Below are positions 24,781-33,813 of a stretch of 48,850 nucleotides of DNA, one piece after another. Under the pieces are notes generated by a model. The model made no database searches. It was not told where the DNA came from and saw nothing but the letters and a program-made list of their open reading frames with translations. This DNA comes from Acidobacteriaceae bacterium (GTDB taxonomy: Bacteria > Acidobacteriota > Terriglobia > Terriglobales > Acidobacteriaceae). Positions within the stretch are counted from its first letter, which is position 1. Each line of letters begins with the position of its first letter. The translations under genes were made by a program, and so were the position numbers. The DNA is taken from positions 1 through 48,850 of the forward strand of contig DAHUXR010000023.1 in the NCBI GenBank assembly GCA_027307045.1, given 5' to 3'.

Positions 24781-24985
24781 AAAAACAATAAAGGGTTGGA
24801 TACGGTGACCCTCGTGACCGTGTCCAACCCCGTCTCCCAGGTTCTGTGGTAGGTGAGTAGAGTATCCATCCACACCATTTTCGCGGCAAGTAACCGGGGT
24901 TCCTTCCCTAATGCCGCTTCGGACATGTACTCAAGGAGATACCAAGTTAGTAAACACCAAAAGCTTTGTCTTTCTCCCAAAAACA
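24781..24985 (-). ncRNA. Structured leader / possible attenuator before the SYLF gene
   Basis: On the minus strand, a 14-bp stem GGGTTGGACACGGT / ACCGTATCCAACCC (24830-24817 with 24806-24793, one G-U wobble, loop of 10) is followed by TTTATTGTTTTT, an intrinsic terminator shape about 60 bases before the SYLF ATG. Upstream (24830-24985) there are further pairings: GCGGCA with TGCCGC around an AGGGAAGGAACCCC loop, and GAGTA with TACTC. Terminator plus folded upstream region is the layout of a riboswitch or attenuator. I could not match it to a known class. A short small RNA is an alternative. Confidence 0.5.
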
Positions 24986-25015
24986 AAAGGCCCAGCAGAT
25001 GTTCTGCCGGACCTT
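24979..25015 (-). terminator. Intrinsic terminator of the degenerate-receiver regulator gene
   Basis: On the minus strand AAGGTCCGGCAGA (25015-25003) pairs with TCTGCTGGGCCTT (24999-24987), 13 bp with two wobbles and a 3-nt loop, followed by TTGTTTTT. It lies 20 bases after the stop of the gene at 25035-25691. Confidence 0.85.
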
Positions 25016-25034
25016 AAAAATTTCTAGGCCGATT

Positions 25035-25691
25035 TTATTTGGAGGAGGTCACCAGCGAATGCGTAATTGCGTGCACAGAGAGCGCAATGCGATTCTGCAC
25101 TCCCACCTTGCGCATGAGCTTGGCCACGTGCGCTTTTACGGTGCGCTCTTCAATACCAAGCACCGATCCAATTTCCTTATTGGAGCGTCCTACCACCAGC
25201 AGTTCAAGAACTTCTTTTTCACGATCAGTGAATGTGACCCTGCCCGCGGGAAAGATACGTCCCGGTGAAGAGGTCACGCGTTCGATAAAAATGGATAATA
25301 CGCGCCGTGGCGCCCAGACTGAACCGGCATGCACGATCCGCATCGCCTGTATGAACTCCGCTGGGGATGCGGCTTCGTCCACATAGCCTTTTGCGCCCGC
25401 CGCAAGAGCTTTCAAAATCGTTTCATCGTCAGCGCCGCTTCCAGTAACAATGATTCGCAGATCAGGCCGTGCCGCTTTGAGCCCGGCCATTACGTCAAAC
25501 AGGTTTTGTCCCGCCCTCGTTCCCAGCAGGACCAAGTCGATATCTTTGCGCGGACCCAATTCCGCCAAACTGCAGGAGACCAGTTCGAGATCCGTCTCGG
25601 TATCGAACAGGGATTTCAGTCCGATAAACCGCAGAGGATCGCTCTCTACCACAGCTATGCGAATCGTTCTCTTTGATGCGCCTGCTTTCAT
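25035..25691 (-). CDS. NarL/LuxR-type response regulator with degenerate receiver
   Basis: A 218-residue two-domain protein. The C-terminal half (about 150-218) is a clear LuxR helix-turn-helix: VTFTDREKEVLELLVVGRSN then KEIGSVLGIEERTVKAHVAKL. The N-terminal half aligns with a receiver domain (IRIAVVESDPLRFIGLKSLF, ARPDLRIIVTGSGADDETIL), but the phosphoacceptor Asp is replaced by Gly57 in DLVLLGTRAG, and the conserved Lys of GYLLKDAS is Glu106 in GYVDEAAS. It is therefore unlikely to be phosphorylated and may work as an orphan or ligand-controlled regulator. ATG at 25691 has AAGGAG five bases upstream. No kinase lies beside it. Confidence 0.85.
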   Translation of the reverse strand: MKAGASKRTIRIAVVESDPLRFIGLKSLFDTETDLELVSCSLAELGPRKDIDLVLLGTRAGQNLFDVMAGLKAARPDLRIIVTGSGADDETILKALAAGAKGYVDEAASPAEFIQAMRIVHAGSVWAPRRVLSIFIERVTSSPGRIFPAGRVTFTDREKEVLELLVVGRSNKEIGSVLGIEERTVKAHVAKLMRKVGVQNRIALSVHAITHSLVTSSK

Positions 25692-25848
25692 CAAAACTCC
25701 TTCCAAGACCGTGGCGTGAATGTGCGTATTGTAAGCAAAAAATAGAGCGCGCGACCTGAAAGTATCATGAACCTCAGCCCAAGCCCATTACTTAGCAGGG
25801 TACATGTACTGAAGTTGAAGCGCAAGGATTGGGGAGTGCTGCTTTGGG

Positions 25849-26481
25849 TTACTTGCTGGCTTCCAGTCGGCCACCCTCAGGACGCAGCAAAAACCCGTCC
25901 GCATGGCCCAGGGCAAAGCCGCGACGGTAACCTTCGCAGTAGCTGTTTTCGCCGGACAAGTTGTGCTGCTTCTGAAAATTGGTGCAACCGACAAAGTGAA
26001 AGTCAACCTGGGCCGTCGAAGATTGGTCTGAGCCGCCGCGATCGAACCCTTCGTTGTAACCAGAGAGAAACCCTTCATCAAAGTGGGTGAACCCGCTGGC
26101 CGACTGGGTATCTTCCAGCGAGGCAGAGACAGACCGTAGCGTATCGACGGCCCGGAATAGCCGTCCGGAATAGCCGTCGAGGTAGCCGGCCTTTAAACCG
26201 GAGGTAAAGCCGTGCTCAAACAAATTGCGGGGGCCAAATTGTGAGGAATAGCCTAATTTCAGCCCATGAAAATCCTTGATTTGGTGGCGCTGGGAACTAC
26301 CCAGGCTGGCGTCCGCGTTTCCCACGTGATAGCCCTCTTCATACCCATGGCGATAACCGTGGGCAAATGCCGAGTGCGAAAGCACCGCGGCTGAGCCGGA
26401 CTCGCGCAAATGGAGATCCTGCGCCGTTGCGGTAGCGGCAACACCTGCGACAAGAAAAAGCGTTAGCAGCAGACGCGCCAT
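25849..26481 (-). CDS. Secreted GX3-repeat protein, unknown function
   Basis: A 210-residue exported protein with a signal peptide cut near ATATA-QD (residue 20). The mature part holds four blocks of four glycines at exact four-residue spacing: G42/46/50/54 (GYRHGYEEGYHVG), G91/95/99/103, G137/141/145/149 and G184/188/192/196. Each block is mostly followed by an aromatic residue (GY, GF). The GX3 run recalls the deca-GX3 motif of eukaryotic Yae1/Lto1-type helices, but this protein is secreted and the resemblance may be convergent. Two cysteines (166, 182) could form a disulfide. I do not recognise a named family. Confidence 0.7.
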   Translation of the reverse strand: MARLLLTLFLVAGVAATATAQDLHLRESGSAAVLSHSAFAHGYRHGYEEGYHVGNADASLGSSQRHQIKDFHGLKLGYSSQFGPRNLFEHGFTSGLKAGYLDGYSGRLFRAVDTLRSVSASLEDTQSASGFTHFDEGFLSGYNEGFDRGGSDQSSTAQVDFHFVGCTNFQKQHNLSGENSYCEGYRRGFALGHADGFLLRPEGGRLEASK

Positions 26482-26740
26482 TGGGCCCCAAAAACCTCCA
26501 GTTCCGTTCAGTCTGATGAACCTAGGTAACCACGGGATGTCAGCCTTCGGGGCGTCCCTAAGGTCTATTTATCTATCCTCTAGGTTTTTCGATGAATGGC
26601 TGGAAATCGTATGTAGCTGGATACTTATCTCACCTTAACCAATCATGAAGAGTTGAGCTGGCTCTCCGGCTGCGGCAGATTAAAAACCTGGGGGAAACGG
26701 AGCCGAAAGAGAAAGGGCGACTTAACTGATTTGCGATTCT

Positions 26741-26787
26741 CCCCGGGCGGTCAAACAGCCGCCTGGGGCATTCGTATTCTCCCCCAG
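26741..26787 (+). other. Mutually exclusive hairpins in the leader of the first giant TPR gene
   Basis: CCCCGGGCGG (26741-26750) pairs with CCGCCTGGGG (26759-26768), 10 bp with one wobble around TCAAACAG. The same CTGGGG (26763-26768) can instead pair with CCCCAG (26782-26787). The two folds exclude each other, 30 bases before the gene start, so a switch controlling translation is possible. The rest of the 336-base gap (26482-26817) shows no gene. Confidence 0.4.
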
Positions 26788-26817
26788 CGTTTAAGGTTTC
26801 ATTCCCCGGAAGATGTT

Positions 26818-29800
26818 ATGCGAAACCTGCTGCGTCACATGCCGCTGGTTTGTCTGCTAGTGTCGTCCCTGGCGCTTTGCGCGCAATCTCGCAATCCGTA
26901 CGATCTGGAGCTGGAAAATCTGCGCTCGCAGTGGCCTCCAGCCGGGAAGCTGGAAAAACTGGCGATATTGGACCACGTGCGCCGTTTGCGAGACTTTATC
27001 GACGATCGCCGTCAAGTCCAGTTTTTCCTTGAGAATGTCGGGCAATCGGCTGCGGAAAATGATCTCGTCAGGAATGAAGCGTCTGCGTATATTGACGATC
27101 TCCGCACTTTCAAGGTACCGGCACAACATCAGGCGCAGCACTGGTATGCCGCTCAGGAATCCCGCCAGCGCATTCTCGCGGATGCTCGCAATGCCGCCGC
27201 AACCGGCGCGTCTTATGAAACTCTGGCTGAACTGGAGCATTTGTCCGGCTCCGCTGAAGCCGCTGACCATATGTTGCAGGCAGCCACTCTGGATCCCACC
27301 GCAACCCGCTGGCTCCGCGCAGCTCAATTTCTGGATGAACCCCTCCGCAAGTTTGCCGCGCTACGGAACGGCCTGTCGCTTGAACCTTCAAATCCACGCT
27401 TGAATGTGGAATTAGCGACTTATTACATCGGCCGCCAGCAACTGGAGAAAGCTCGCGACGTGCTGACTATGGCTGCGGAAGCCGCGCCGAATGATTTTGT
27501 CATCCGCGAACGCCGCGTCAGCCTCTTCTTGAATCTGGGTCTTCGTTCGCAGGCGCTGCCGGAATTGCGTCGTCTGGAAAAGCAGTGGCCGTCGCCGCTG
27601 TGGTTGCGCTCACGACTTGCGCTGGACTACGAACAAATGGGACTCCTGGACGATGCCGCGCGGACCGCCGCTTCCGTGGTGGCAGAAACCTCTGACAACC
27701 GTGAACAACTCGAACTGCTGGCCCGATTCCATGAACGCCGGCATATGAAGTATGACCTGCAGGCCGACTACATCGCGCTTTCGCGCCTTGAACCCAACCA
27801 GCCAGACATATGGTCACGGCTGGCGCAGGTGCAGATTGATTGCGGCGATGCTGAAGGCGGCAGAAAATCTCTGCTGCGCCTGGTTGCATTGGATGACGAA
27901 AATCCCGACGCGCACCGCAGGCTGGCGCAGGTCGATGAAAGCCTGCATCTTGATCGCGAAGCCCAGCAGGAGTTGGCAAAAGCTTCGAGCACTGCCCGTC
28001 CGGACATGTTAGCGATGGACGCTCAGTACCTGGTCGACCCGGGAATGCTGGTCAAGGAGGCATTCACTAACCCACCAGCGTCGGCAGATACGGCGCTGGC
28101 GGATATTCGCGTGCAGGAGCTTCTCGCCAGCGGACTTGATCGAGTTCACGTTCAGCAACTCTACTTCGTAGGATCGGACTCTGCGCTCGACACGCACCGC
28201 GTGACCACCATTCGCTATTCACCTTCCACCGAAGAATTGCGTGTGATCCACGCACGCGCCTGGAAGCCAACCGGCCTGGTGCTGGACGCGCAGGAACTGG
28301 GCGATCGCGAATATGCCGATACGCCAGTTTCAATGTATTACGACATGCGCCTGCACCAGCTTCGCTTTGCCGGGCTGGAAAAAGGCGACGTGGTTGAGTT
28401 GGAGTATTCGCTCGTGCCAAAGCGCCGCGCCGCGCCGTATGGCGGATATTTTGGCGAACTGGTGTTGTTTGCGGGACGCGGTCCGGAGCAGCTGAAGAGA
28501 TACGTGCTGATTGCGCCGGCGGCCCAGAAAATTTTTGTTCACGCGGAAAAGATCGCTCCCGCAAGTGTTTCTGCCCGGGATGGCTCCCAGGTTTTTCTTT
28601 GGGAATCCCGCTCCATTCCCGCGTTGCCTCGCGAGCCGCGCAGCCCCGGCGTGACGGAAATTTCTCCTTACGTGCACGTCTCCACCATGGGCGATTGGAA
28701 ACAGCTTGGCTCCTGGTATGCGGAGCTTGTGCGTCCGCAATTTACGCTGGACCAGTCACTCCAGGATGAACTGGCGCGAGTGACGAACGGACTTCAGAGC
28801 GATAAAGAAAAGATTTCCGCCATCCAGGAATTTGTTTTGCGCAGCACGCATTATGTCGCGCTGGAGTTTGGTATATACAGCTACAAGCCTTATCCGGTCA
28901 CACAGATTTATGCCCGGCGCTTTGGCGATTGCAAAGACAAAGCCAGTTTGATGATAGCTCTGCTGCGGGCCGCAGGGATCGAGGCCGAGATTGCCCTCGT
29001 GCGCACTCGCTCACTGGGTGACGTGGCCGCAGAACCCGCATCTATCGCCGTTTTCAATCATGCGATTGTTTACGTGCCGAAATATGAATTGTGGCTCGAT
29101 GGCACGGCGGAATACGCTGGACGCGAGCTTCCCCTGGAAGACCAGGGCGCATTATCGCTAACGGTGAGCCTGAGCGGCGCAGCGGAGATACGGCACATTC
29201 CCATGGGCCGCGCCGCGGACAACTACACGCGGCATGTCATCCGGGGTGAACTCTCCGCGCAGGGTGTGATCCAGTTCAGCGGCTCAACCACAACCCGGGG
29301 TGAGGACGCGCCCGGATTGCGCCATGATCTGGCCGTCCGGGAACAACAGCTGGATATATTCCGCCGCGAACTTGCGGAAGTCTTCCCCAGTGTGCAGGTT
29401 GATAGCGTTGCAGTCCATGGCGCTGAAGTGCTTTCCAGCAGCGTGAGCGTTGAGTTCCAGGGAGCGCTGAATTCGCCGCAATACAAGCGTGTGGTTTCTC
29501 TCAGTTCGTCATGGATGCCGCGCTCATACGTAGCTGCTTTGGCCGGAGCCAGCACACGCACACAGGATTTGGTCCTGCCCTCGCCATGGACCACGGAGGA
29601 AGAAATTCATATCGCATTGCCGGAAGGTGCGGAAGTCACTTTCCTGCCCCGCGACCAGAACATTAGTGGGGCGTTTGGCTCACTCCGGCTGCATTACAAG
29701 AAATCTGCGGGCGAAGTGACCATACAGAGCCATGTACAGTTTGAAAAAGCGCGTGTAAGCGCGCAGGATTATCCCGCTTTCCGCCAGTTCTGTGTCCAGG

Positions 29801-29847
29801 CGGAACGCAGCTTCCGCAATGAAATCACGCTGAGCCTGCCGCAATGA
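26818..29847 (+). CDS. Secreted TPR / DUF3857 / transglutaminase-like protein
   Basis: A 1009-residue exported protein. The signal peptide (1-23) ends in SLALCAQS. Residues about 100-410 contain TPR-like helical pairs (NPRLNVELATYYIGRQQLEKA, PDIWSRLAQVQIDCGDAEGG). A DUF3857 domain (about 440-620) is followed by a transglutaminase-like fold with an intact catalytic triad: Cys705 in FGDCKDKASLM, His748 in FNHAIVYV and Asp761 in LWLDGTAEY. A beta-rich C-terminal region follows. Members of this arrangement are common in Acidobacteria and Bacteroidetes; the substrate is unknown, and a periplasmic peptide cross-linking or hydrolysing role is only inferred. ATG at 26818 with GGAAG upstream is preferred over the open frame to 26653. 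It overlaps the next gene by 4 bases. Confidence 0.85.
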   Translation: MRNLLRHMPLVCLLVSSLALCAQSRNPYDLELENLRSQWPPAGKLEKLAILDHVRRLRDFIDDRRQVQFFLENVGQSAAENDLVRNEASAYIDDLRTFKVPAQHQAQHWYAAQESRQRILADARNAAATGASYETLAELEHLSGSAEAADHMLQAATLDPTATRWLRAAQFLDEPLRKFAALRNGLSLEPSNPRLNVELATYYIGRQQLEKARDVLTMAAEAAPNDFVIRERRVSLFLNLGLRSQALPELRRLEKQWPSPLWLRSRLALDYEQMGLLDDAARTAASVVAETSDNREQLELLARFHERRHMKYDLQADYIALSRLEPNQPDIWSRLAQVQIDCGDAEGGRKSLLRLVALDDENPDAHRRLAQVDESLHLDREAQQELAKASSTARPDMLAMDAQYLVDPGMLVKEAFTNPPASADTALADIRVQELLASGLDRVHVQQLYFVGSDSALDTHRVTTIRYSPSTEELRVIHARAWKPTGLVLDAQELGDREYADTPVSMYYDMRLHQLRFAGLEKGDVVELEYSLVPKRRAAPYGGYFGELVLFAGRGPEQLKRYVLIAPAAQKIFVHAEKIAPASVSARDGSQVFLWESRSIPALPREPRSPGVTEISPYVHVSTMGDWKQLGSWYAELVRPQFTLDQSLQDELARVTNGLQSDKEKISAIQEFVLRSTHYVALEFGIYSYKPYPVTQIYARRFGDCKDKASLMIALLRAAGIEAEIALVRTRSLGDVAAEPASIAVFNHAIVYVPKYELWLDGTAEYAGRELPLEDQGALSLTVSLSGAAEIRHIPMGRAADNYTRHVIRGELSAQGVIQFSGSTTTRGEDAPGLRHDLAVREQQLDIFRRELAEVFPSVQVDSVAVHGAEVLSSSVSVEFQGALNSPQYKRVVSLSSSWMPRSYVAALAGASTRTQDLVLPSPWTTEEEIHIALPEGAEVTFLPRDQNISGAFGSLRLHYKKSAGEVTIQSHVQFEKARVSAQDYPAFRQFCVQAERSFRNEITLSLPQ

Positions 29848-32800
29848 GATTGGCCACCCGCGCTATTCCTATCCTGCTGTTCTGCTTAAGCGCGAGTGCG
29901 GGATTTTCACAGAAGGCCCAGACCGCACACCCTGATAAAGCGGCCGATCCCTTGCTCCAGAGTTTTTTTTCTAATTTCAATTTGCCTTCGGCGGCCGAGG
30001 CAGCCGACGCGCGTTTGCGTCAAGCTCCAAAAGACACTGTGGCGCTCTTCATACGCATGGAAACAGCCGAACTGCAGGAGCGTCCTGAGATTGCTTTGGA
30101 CTCGGCCCTGCGGCTTTGCGCCCTGCCTGGCGCGCCAGAACTCCACGAAGTGGCATCGAACCGGGTCCTCCAGCACGCGGCCAATAGCTGGGCCTTTAAC
30201 TCGGTCCTTCGCCGTATAAAATCAACGGCAACAATCCACAATGGCTGCGCTTTCAACCTGCGTCTGGCTCTTGTAGCAGCCGCCTCCGACGGCGCAAACA
30301 TCGACCTGGACACGGCAGCTCATTCAAGCGGTCTGCTCACGCATTGGAGTGTTTCCGGCCCGTTTGGGAGATATAACAACGTTGACTTTCAGCGCCGGTG
30401 GCCACCGGAAAACGAGCGGTCTTTCCGCGACCGATACTCATTCCAACTGGACTCCGAAATCCTAAAAAGTGAACGGCGAGGACCGTCCGCTGCCAAGCAA
30501 GACTCTTCACGCACAATTGTGCCGGAGCGCTTCTGGTTCCGCGACGGCATGATAGCTCTCCCGGAATATTTTCCTTCCTCCGGCGTCTTCTATGCCGCCA
30601 GCGAGGTGGATCTGCCAAGCACAACCGTTTCGCGGCTCGACGTATTGAGTTCAGGCACTTATGAAGTTTTCGTCGACGGAAACTCGGTATTGCTTCACGA
30701 CGCACGTTATGCAGCCGCCCCAACACGGGATTCAAGTTCATTGTCGATGGCGGCTGGCCATCACCGCATCCTGCTCAAGTTCTCACAAGACTCTGCGCCG
30801 TTGAGCGTAGCTCTGCATTCACAATTTGAAGTGTCGCCACAAAAGGAGATCGCCCTGCCATCGGCGCTGGCACAATACATGCAAGCGCTGGCAGCTTATT
30901 TCCGGGGCGATTTTTCTGAGATGGCAATCCTGCTTCGCGCGGGCGCGCTTCGTGAGACCGGCTATGGCAAGTATCTCCATGCTCTGCTCTATTCCGCGGC
31001 CGAAGAGCACTCGCCCCGGGCCGACGCAGCATGGAAGGCAGTTGCCACAGCCCAACCAGGGGCCTTGCTGGCGCGGCTGAAATCGGACCAAAACGCTGCC
31101 GATCGCGGCCAGCCAGAATCCGTCCGCGCGGATGTAATGAGCATTTTGGCTGAGCGTCCTAAGTCAGAAATGGCGTTGCAATTGGCTTTTAATCTTTCAA
31201 GGCGAAATCAGGTGGATGGACCGGCGCTGCTCGCTCGTTTGCTGGAGTCCCATCCCTCCTGTGCCCGGCTCGCGGAAGCCGTAAAGTTCTATAACGCCGC
31301 CGCACAGCAGGACAAATCTCTTGGAGTTGAACAGCAAATGGCCTCGTGCGCGCCAGAGTCGTTGCAATACGCGCGCCTGCTGGCAGAGTCAGGCCGCCAC
31401 AGCGCCGCGGCAGCATACCTTCAGCAGTTGGTTGCCAGGAACCCTCTTTACCGCGGGGCCCGGCGAATGCTGGTAGAGCAACTGCTTCTGGATAACCAGA
31501 TCAGCGCGGCCAAACTTCAAGCCAAACAGCTGCGTGAGATGGCCGCAAACGCCCGGGACTATGTGCCAACGGTCAGAGACACGGGAGTTGCGCCGGATAG
31601 CAGGAGCGAACGCGCCGAGGCGTTCGCCAGCGGCGCAGAATTCTACATTCCCTACCGCCGCGACGGCATAGAGATGGTCCGCAAATCGGCGCAAAGAAGT
31701 TTTTCTGGTGGCGACGCGGTAATCCTGCTTTCGGACAAAGTGGTCCGCATTCGCCGTAGTGGCCCTGTTTCCGTATATGTGCATCGCATTACGCGCCCAT
31801 TGAATAAAGAAGGCATCAGCCGTTATGGAGAAGCTACGCTGCCGCGCGGGGCTGATCTGCTGGAGTTGCGCACGATCAAAACCAATGGAGAGATCACCGA
31901 ACCCGAACTGGCCCAGCAGAAACCCACCATTTCCATGCCAGCGCTGGAGGCGGACGACGCAATCGAGGAAGAGTACGTGCTGCATTATGCGGAACTGGAC
32001 CAGATGCCGGAAAGCGCTGGCGCTCATACTTTCGGGTCCTTCGCCGCACCGATCCTTCATGCCCGCATGGTGCTGCTGAGCCCCGCGGAAAGTACGGTCA
32101 GTGTAAGAGAACAAGCCGGTCCCCCGCTGCCGCTGGTGGGAGAAAACAATGGAACGGTGATCCGGATATGGGAGCGCGATAACATTGCCCAGACGATCGC
32201 GGAATCGTTTTTGCCCGCGGTAAACCTGCTGCCTACCGTGACGGTTACTTCAGCGGAAAAAACCAGCGACGGGCTGCGAGATCAGTTGATCGACGCATCC
32301 CGAGCCGGCCTGCACGTGAATGAAGCGGCGGCGGAATTTAATCTTTCCCAAACCGGTGGAGATTATGAAAAAGCAAAGCGTCTGTACCGATTTGTAACCA
32401 GCAAAATCGATTCGACAGGTCCAGACTGGGCCGCAAGCCCGGCCGAGGACACGCTGGATAACGGTCAGGGCAGCCGGACCATGGCTCTGCTGGCCCTGGC
32501 GCGGGCGGTTGGATTGAACGCAGAACTGCTGCTGGCGCGTAAAATCGAGCGGGACTGCGGCAAAGAACTATCGTGCTACACCGAACCGCTGGTTCGGTTC
32601 CGGTTGCAGAACCGCGAATCCGTGGATGTTGATGCCGAATCCGATGATTTGCCTTTCGGTGCAATTCCGCCATCACTGGATGCGCGGGAAGCTCACCTGA
32701 TCCCTTTGCTGGCAGGAGAAGAGAAAAAGCCGGAGATCGTGGCTGTGAATCCACGGCTCGCAGATGAGAAGAGTGTGGCGGAAGCCGACCTTTCATTTTC

Positions 32801-33428
32801 CGATGCTGACCTCGTAGCCGGCATCCATGTACAACTGGGCTCAATGCGTGCGCAGGAGGTGCGCAACCTGCTTCGCAGCGCCGGAGAACGAGAGAAGCAG
32901 GCATTCTTCGAGCAACTGGCAATGCGCATTTTTCCGGGCGCCGCTTCAATTACTGGGACCGCAGCACATGAAAATGATCCCGAGCAGCCCCTGAAACTTG
33001 TGGTCCGCTGTACGGTCCCGCAATTTATCAACCGGCAGAGCGGCGCAGCGGAGATCAATCAACTAGCTCCGGCGCTCGGACTGGCAACTCTGTATGCCAA
33101 GCCCCCCAGGCGCAAGTTCCCGCTCCTGATTGACTCGTTATTCTTTGAAAGCACGGTCTTCCATTTGCACCTGCCGGACGGGCTGGAAGTACATTCGCTG
33201 CCCGCCGACTTCACTGAGAAAACCGAATTCGGCGAGTACGCGTTGCGCTTTGTACGGATGCCGCACCAGGTGGATATTCATCGCGACTTCCGCATCCCGG
33301 TTCAGGTCATCGCGCCCGATAAGTATGGCGCTTTCGCAAATTTTGCATTGCGCATTGACGAAGCGGAACGTCAACGTATTTCACTGGAAAGTACGAAAGA
33401 TGCCAGCGCGACTGTCTCTAAAAAGTAA
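29844..33428 (+). CDS. Secreted DUF3857 / pseudo-transglutaminase protein
   Basis: A 1194-residue exported protein translationally coupled to the preceding one (ATGA overlap). The signal peptide is at 1-22 (SASAGFSQ). The N-terminal 580 residues are helical with TPR-like units (YARLLAESGRHSAAAAYLQQ). A DUF3857 domain follows (VVRIRRSGPVSVYVHRIT, DAIEEEYVLHYAELDQMP). A transglutaminase-like domain spans about 840-940, but where its paralogue has GDCKDKA this one has QGSRTMA, with Ser877 at the Cys position, and no clear His or Asp follow. It is probably catalytically dead and may bind the same substrate or serve as partner to the active upstream enzyme. It ends 2 bases before a terminator hairpin. 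Confidence 0.85.
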   Translation: MRLATRAIPILLFCLSASAGFSQKAQTAHPDKAADPLLQSFFSNFNLPSAAEAADARLRQAPKDTVALFIRMETAELQERPEIALDSALRLCALPGAPELHEVASNRVLQHAANSWAFNSVLRRIKSTATIHNGCAFNLRLALVAAASDGANIDLDTAAHSSGLLTHWSVSGPFGRYNNVDFQRRWPPENERSFRDRYSFQLDSEILKSERRGPSAAKQDSSRTIVPERFWFRDGMIALPEYFPSSGVFYAASEVDLPSTTVSRLDVLSSGTYEVFVDGNSVLLHDARYAAAPTRDSSSLSMAAGHHRILLKFSQDSAPLSVALHSQFEVSPQKEIALPSALAQYMQALAAYFRGDFSEMAILLRAGALRETGYGKYLHALLYSAAEEHSPRADAAWKAVATAQPGALLARLKSDQNAADRGQPESVRADVMSILAERPKSEMALQLAFNLSRRNQVDGPALLARLLESHPSCARLAEAVKFYNAAAQQDKSLGVEQQMASCAPESLQYARLLAESGRHSAAAAYLQQLVARNPLYRGARRMLVEQLLLDNQISAAKLQAKQLREMAANARDYVPTVRDTGVAPDSRSERAEAFASGAEFYIPYRRDGIEMVRKSAQRSFSGGDAVILLSDKVVRIRRSGPVSVYVHRITRPLNKEGISRYGEATLPRGADLLELRTIKTNGEITEPELAQQKPTISMPALEADDAIEEEYVLHYAELDQMPESAGAHTFGSFAAPILHARMVLLSPAESTVSVREQAGPPLPLVGENNGTVIRIWERDNIAQTIAESFLPAVNLLPTVTVTSAEKTSDGLRDQLIDASRAGLHVNEAAAEFNLSQTGGDYEKAKRLYRFVTSKIDSTGPDWAASPAEDTLDNGQGSRTMALLALARAVGLNAELLLARKIERDCGKELSCYTEPLVRFRLQNRESVDVDAESDDLPFGAIPPSLDAREAHLIPLLAGEEKKPEIVAVNPRLADEKSVAEADLSFSDADLVAGIHVQLGSMRAQEVRNLLRSAGEREKQAFFEQLAMRIFPGAASITGTAAHENDPEQPLKLVVRCTVPQFINRQSGAAEINQLAPALGLATLYAKPPRRKFPLLIDSLFFESTVFHLHLPDGLEVHSLPADFTEKTEFGEYALRFVRMPHQVDIHRDFRIPVQVIAPDKYGAFANFALRIDEAERQRISLESTKDASATVSKK

Positions 33429-33452
33429 AAGGCCGGGCATTTGACCCGGCCA
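33429..33452. terminator. Convergent intrinsic terminator
   Basis: GGCCGGG (33431-33437) pairs with CCCGGCC (33445-33451) around CATTTGA. On the minus strand the stem is followed by TTTTACTTTTT, so it is a good terminator for the small membrane-protein gene; on the plus strand it closes the giant-gene operon. Confidence 0.8.
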
Positions 33453-33474
33453 ATCTTTGGCAAGCACGTGCCGC

Positions 33475-33813
33475 TTAGTAGCGATTGCCTCCCGCGACCG
33501 GCATGTTGCGATAGCCGCTTTTTTCCTGGCCCATGCGCTCCAGGAAGGTGGATGCCATATCGACAAACTTGCTGCCCTTTTCAATGTACTCAGGCATGCG
33601 GTGCCACAATTCTTCAAACTTTTCCGGATGCTCGGCGGCAAAAGTTGCTACGCCAATTCCGGCAACGGCCAGGCCTGCTGGTCTGCGTCCAGTAAGAAAC
33701 AGAATCGCCCCGGCCGCAAAAGACCCAATCATCAGCGTTTTCTTCCAATCCATTGCTCCGCCCTCCATTGTTGTGTGCTGTGGCTGAAACTTTAATTTAT
33801 TTTCGTCGCTCAT
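33475..33813 (-). CDS. Small membrane protein, unknown function
   Basis: A 112-residue protein. After a polar N-terminus come two short hydrophobic stretches (TLMIGSFAAGAILFLTG and AGLAVAGIGVATFAA), then an amphipathic tail (HPEKFEELWHRMPEYIEKGS, FVDMASTFLERMG). This fits a hairpin in the inner membrane with a cytosolic or periplasmic helix. The start could be ATG at 33813, GTG at 33825, or ATG at 33753 (MDWKKTLMIG), which has the best ribosome-binding site (GGCGGA). I do not recognise a family. It has its own terminator and lies alone on the minus strand. Confidence 0.65.
   Translation of the reverse strand: MSDENKLKFQPQHTTMEGGAMDWKKTLMIGSFAAGAILFLTGRRPAGLAVAGIGVATFAAEHPEKFEELWHRMPEYIEKGSKFVDMASTFLERMGQEKSGYRNMPVAGGNRY

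Noticed and set aside
24750-24986. Minus-strand 78-codon frame across the SYLF leader
   Set aside because: It spans the terminator-like hairpin and lacks a ribosome-binding site; a folded leader explains the region better.
26653-26817. 55-codon N-terminal extension of the first giant TPR gene
   Set aside because: It would bury the signal peptide; ATG at 26818 has GGAAG upstream and begins a normal signal peptide.
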